A stretch of 64,000 nt of DNA, from positions 85,454-149,453 of the forward strand of contig NZ_CANSMR010000019.1 of the NCBI RefSeq assembly GCF_947648125.1, read 5' to 3'. The notes under the pieces are model-generated. The model was not told the DNA's origin. It did not search any database and was given only the letters and a program-made list of their open reading frames with translations. Made by a program: the position numbers and the translations under genes. This document shows positions 61,827-64,000 of this stretch, in pieces (the stretch's first letter is position 1; each line of letters opens with the position of its first letter). The DNA comes from an uncultured Bradyrhizobium sp. (GTDB taxonomy: Bacteria; Pseudomonadota; Alphaproteobacteria; Rhizobiales; Xanthobacteraceae).

Positions 61827-62385
61827 GGACGAGAGGTTCTCGAACTCTCCCGATCATGAGCCCGCCGCGGACAACGACAGTTCGCGAACGCTGCGGGCGC
61901 TGTTGATCGAGCGCTATCAGGACTTGAAGTCGCGCCTGGCACGTCGGCTGGGCTCGCTGGAATGGGCGGAAGACGCCCTGCAGGATACCTATCTGCGTCT
62001 GAACGGCAGGGAGATCGTTGGCGACGTCCGCAATCCGGCGGCCTACCTGCTTCGATCTGCCTTCCATGTCGCGCTGAATCAGCGGCGCGCCGACAACCGG
62101 CGCCTCAATGCGGGGGAGGTCGAGGCGCTGCTTAATCTCGCCGACGATGCGCCCGATGCCGTGCGCGTGATTTCTGCCCGTGCCGATCTCGAAAGGCTCA
62201 AGCAGGTAATGGCCGAACTGCCGCCGCGCCCGCGGGCTATCCTGTTGGCCGCCCGGCTCGAAGGTTTGTCCAGGCAAGCAATCGCCCGGCGCTTCGGAAT
62301 CTCCGTGAGCCTGGTGGAAAAGGAATTGAGGAGGGCGCAGGAACATTGCGTCGCCCGTTTCAAGAAAATCCAGCGTTCGGAGTAG
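61819..62385 (+). CDS. ECF sigma factor, FecI-like
   Basis: 188 residues from the ATG at 61819; a GTG six codons earlier is possible. Sigma2 region: LRALLIERYQDLKSRLARRL, GSLEWAEDALQDTYLRLN; sigma4 region: LPPRPRAILLAARLEGLSRQ, AIARRFGISVSLVEKELRRA. FecI branch of ECF sigma factors, controlled by a FecR anti-sigma/activator, which is encoded next. Confidence 0.9.
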   Translation: MSEDERFSNSPDHEPAADNDSSRTLRALLIERYQDLKSRLARRLGSLEWAEDALQDTYLRLNGREIVGDVRNPAAYLLRSAFHVALNQRRADNRRLNAGEVEALLNLADDAPDAVRVISARADLERLKQVMAELPPRPRAILLAARLEGLSRQAIARRFGISVSLVEKELRRAQEHCVARFKKIQRSE

Positions 62386-62498
62386 AAAATTGTGCGGTTC
62401 GCGCTTCCACGGAGTGTCTATGTTGTGGGAGGACCGCTGGTTCGCCCGCAGAGGACTGCAACTGCAGTCCTCACGATGACCGGCAACATGCAACGTTG

Positions 62499-63485
62499 AT
62501 GATTGAAAGCGACCAACATCACGACGAGCTTCCCCCGCTGGAGCGCGAAGCCCACGCCTGGATTCGGCGCTTGACGTCTGGCGAGGCGAGGGCGTCCGAC
62601 GCGGCAGCGTTGCAGCGATGGTGCGGCCAGAGCCCGGCGCATGCGGCCGCTTTTTCCGAAGCCAGCCGGTTCTGGAAGGCGTTCGGACCCGCCGGTCAGA
62701 GCCTGCTCGCGGACGAGAGAGTGACGAACCGCGGACCGCGCGCCGGCGGCAGGACGTCGAACCTGAGTCGCCGCGCGGTCGTGGGAGGCGCGCTGGCGGC
62801 CACGGCAGCCGGGATCATGGTGGTGCACCCGCCACTCGATCTGTGGCCGTCGCTGTTCGAACTGCGGGCTGATTACCGCACCGGCGTCGGCGAGCAGCGT
62901 GAGGTGGCCGTGGTGGACGGCGTCGTGGTCCAGATGAACACGCGCACCAGCATCTCGCTGGGATCGGGAGATGCGTCCGGCGCGGTCGAACTGATCGCCG
63001 GCGAAGCCTCCTTCAAGGTTGCCGATCGGCGAGCCGAGACATTCAGTGTGATCGCGGCGGGTGGAAAAACCACGTCGACGGGCGCGCAGTTCGACGTGCG
63101 CGTTGAGGGGGCGGGCGTCCGTGTCACCTGCCTCGCGAACGAGGCGCATGTGGAGCATCGGACGCAGCGGATGGTCCTCAAATCCCGGCAGCGTGTGACC
63201 TACGGCGATAGCGGATTTGGCGATGTCGTCGCGATCGACCCGTCGATTGCCGCTGCCTGGCAGCAGGGTCTGATCATCTGCAACATGATGCCTTTGGCGG
63301 ATTTGATTCAGGAGCTGAACAGATACCGATCTGGCCGCATCGTGCTGCTGAATGCGCAGTTGGGGCGCAATCCCGTCAACGGCCGCTTCAGGATCGATCG
63401 TCCCGACGAGGCCTTGGTGCAGATCGAGCGGGCTTTCGGCATTCACGCCCGCACATTGCCCGGCGGGCTCGTCTTGCTGGCCTGA
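62499..63485 (+). CDS. FecR-family transmembrane regulator
   Basis: 328 residues from the ATG at 62499 (weak ribosome site). N-terminal cytoplasmic anti-sigma part (HDELPPLEREAHAWIRRLTS, ALQRWCGQSPAHAAAFSEAS), one membrane segment (~100-120, RRAVVGGALAATAAGIMVV) and the periplasmic FecR domain (YRTGVGEQREVAVVDGVVVQ, NTRTSISL, VELIAGEASFKVADR). It relays a signal from an outer-membrane receptor or the free STN protein to the FecI-type sigma factor. The last ~80 residues resemble an STN-like DUF4974/C-terminal module (NGRFRIDRPDEALVQIERAF). Confidence 0.9.
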   Translation: MIESDQHHDELPPLEREAHAWIRRLTSGEARASDAAALQRWCGQSPAHAAAFSEASRFWKAFGPAGQSLLADERVTNRGPRAGGRTSNLSRRAVVGGALAATAAGIMVVHPPLDLWPSLFELRADYRTGVGEQREVAVVDGVVVQMNTRTSISLGSGDASGAVELIAGEASFKVADRRAETFSVIAAGGKTTSTGAQFDVRVEGAGVRVTCLANEAHVEHRTQRMVLKSRQRVTYGDSGFGDVVAIDPSIAAAWQQGLIICNMMPLADLIQELNRYRSGRIVLLNAQLGRNPVNGRFRIDRPDEALVQIERAFGIHARTLPGGLVLLA

Positions 63486-63509
63486 GCTTTCTCGCTCAGA
63501 TTTTGTTTC
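63482..63509 (+). terminator. intrinsic terminator overlapping the fecR stop
   Basis: CTGAGC / GCTCAG with a 6-base loop, followed by ATTTTGTTT. The stem begins at the stop codon of the FecR gene. Confidence 0.55.
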
Positions 63510-63927
63510 ACGCGCTTTTTTCGCGCCAACCGGCGCCGCCCCCGGATCAGTCTCAGCGCATTACATCGCGACGACGTTCTGACGCTCCGGAGTGGTGACA
63601 CAAAACATTCATAAAATTCCCTTGAGGGGTCCGGCGCTGGGAGGTGTCACGACAGTGAGCCAGCGGTCATCACAGTGATCGCAAATCGGCCTGGTCAGGA
63701 TTTCCAATGTACGTCGATCGTGTGATTTCCCGCGTATCGCGCGCCCTGCGCAACGCTTCGTGGTTTCGTCCGCCGCAGAGCCGTTCGGCGAGCGGAAGAG
63801 CGGGTCTCGTATTGGCTGGCGTGCGGACACCCCGGTCGCGCATCAACCGGGCCGAAGCTCCGGCGCTTTGCTCCGTGCGTCTCTGATCCGCTCCTTATTC
63901 GCTCATTTCGTTCCCAGAGGATACCTG
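63510..63927. other. intergenic region before a probable receptor gene
   Basis: No gene is firmly supported; a 59-codon Arg/Ser-rich frame at 63707-63886 has no ribosome site. Promoter elements for the downstream gene, possibly read by the FecI-type sigma factor, are expected here. Confidence 0.4.
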
Positions 63928-64000
63928 ATGCCGTCTCGCCGGAAAGCCACCCGCCGTCCTCGCCTCGATCCGCGTCGGGTCGCGCCGCCGCGGCAGCGGA
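63928..64000 (+). CDS. start of a gene cut by the window end, probably a TonB-dependent receptor
   Basis: ATG at 63928 with AGAGG seven bases upstream; open to the last base (MPSRRKATRRPRLDPRRVAP...). The Arg-rich beginning fits an extended signal peptide n-region. The identity is inferred only from position, since FecI-FecR pairs are normally followed by their receptor gene. Confidence 0.4.
   Translation, partial: MPSRRKATRRPRLDPRRVAPPRQR

Overview
The window reads as chromosome of a GC-rich alphaproteobacterium of the Bradyrhizobium/Nitrobacteraceae type. The evidence is inference from gene style, not a database match: two OMP25/31-like barrels whose mature proteins start near ADLP, FixJ-type response regulators, ABC-substrate-binding-like sensor kinases, a FecIR-type operon, high GC3 codon use, and a 'GCATGATCCGGAAAA' intergenic palindrome of a kind I associate with Bradyrhizobium.

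Layout. (1) 1-6.5 kb: a DUF3300-DUF2950 pair (the first gene is cut by the window edge and carries a C-terminal S74 chaperone domain), small exported proteins, a PAS sensor kinase and a DUF2721 membrane protein. (2) 5.5-21 kb: a patchy, decaying region. Live genes (TAXI-type binding protein, LssY_C protein, AraC and FixJ regulators, HlyD adaptor, receiver/sensor-kinase pair, two outer-membrane barrels, an HdeA/B protein) are mixed with fragments: a MetA-type outer-membrane protein, a second HlyD 3' end, a decapitated HdeA/B gene, IS481 and IS66 transposase scraps, and a truncated paralogue of the gene at 20979. The same stretch carries a family of inward-facing 12-bp termini (CTATGCAAAATC ... 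GATTTTGCATAG) enclosing unrelated DNA. (3) 21-30 kb: a DUF1254/DUF1214 protein with an NTF2-like partner, an Old Yellow Enzyme, a VOC ring-cleavage-type dioxygenase and a 953-residue winged-helix/NTPase regulator. (4) 30-41 kb: an AraC regulator, two YcaC-like isochorismatase-fold hydrolases around an alpha/beta hydrolase, then a tightly packed run XapX - amidohydrolase - DoxX - VOC protein - alginate-export-type porin - DUF1275 - Na+/H+ antiporter. (5) 41-44 kb: an esterase plus a second ring-cleavage-type dioxygenase, divergent from a LysR regulator.

(6) 44.4-55.4 kb is the most distinctive part. It is a single-direction operon: sugar-type (RbsC-like) permease, periplasmic binding protein, a second permease fused in frame to an SMP-30/strictosidine-synthase-like beta-propeller, a separate propeller protein, a double ABC ATPase, a GntR/FCD regulator, an acyl-CoA ligase and an ACAD10/11-like acyl-CoA dehydrogenase. 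An AT-rich leader holds three GGATA-type candidate operators. My inference is uptake of a lactone-like or hydroxy-acid-like compound, ring opening at the cytoplasmic mouth of the transporter, CoA activation and oxidation. The substrate is unknown.

(7) 55.4-64 kb: a classical autotransporter, a penicillin-binding-like serine hydrolase, a decayed tRNA 3' fragment in an otherwise empty stretch, and a Fec-type cell-surface signalling operon (STN-domain protein, ECF sigma factor, FecR), followed by the first codons of a probable receptor gene cut by the window edge.
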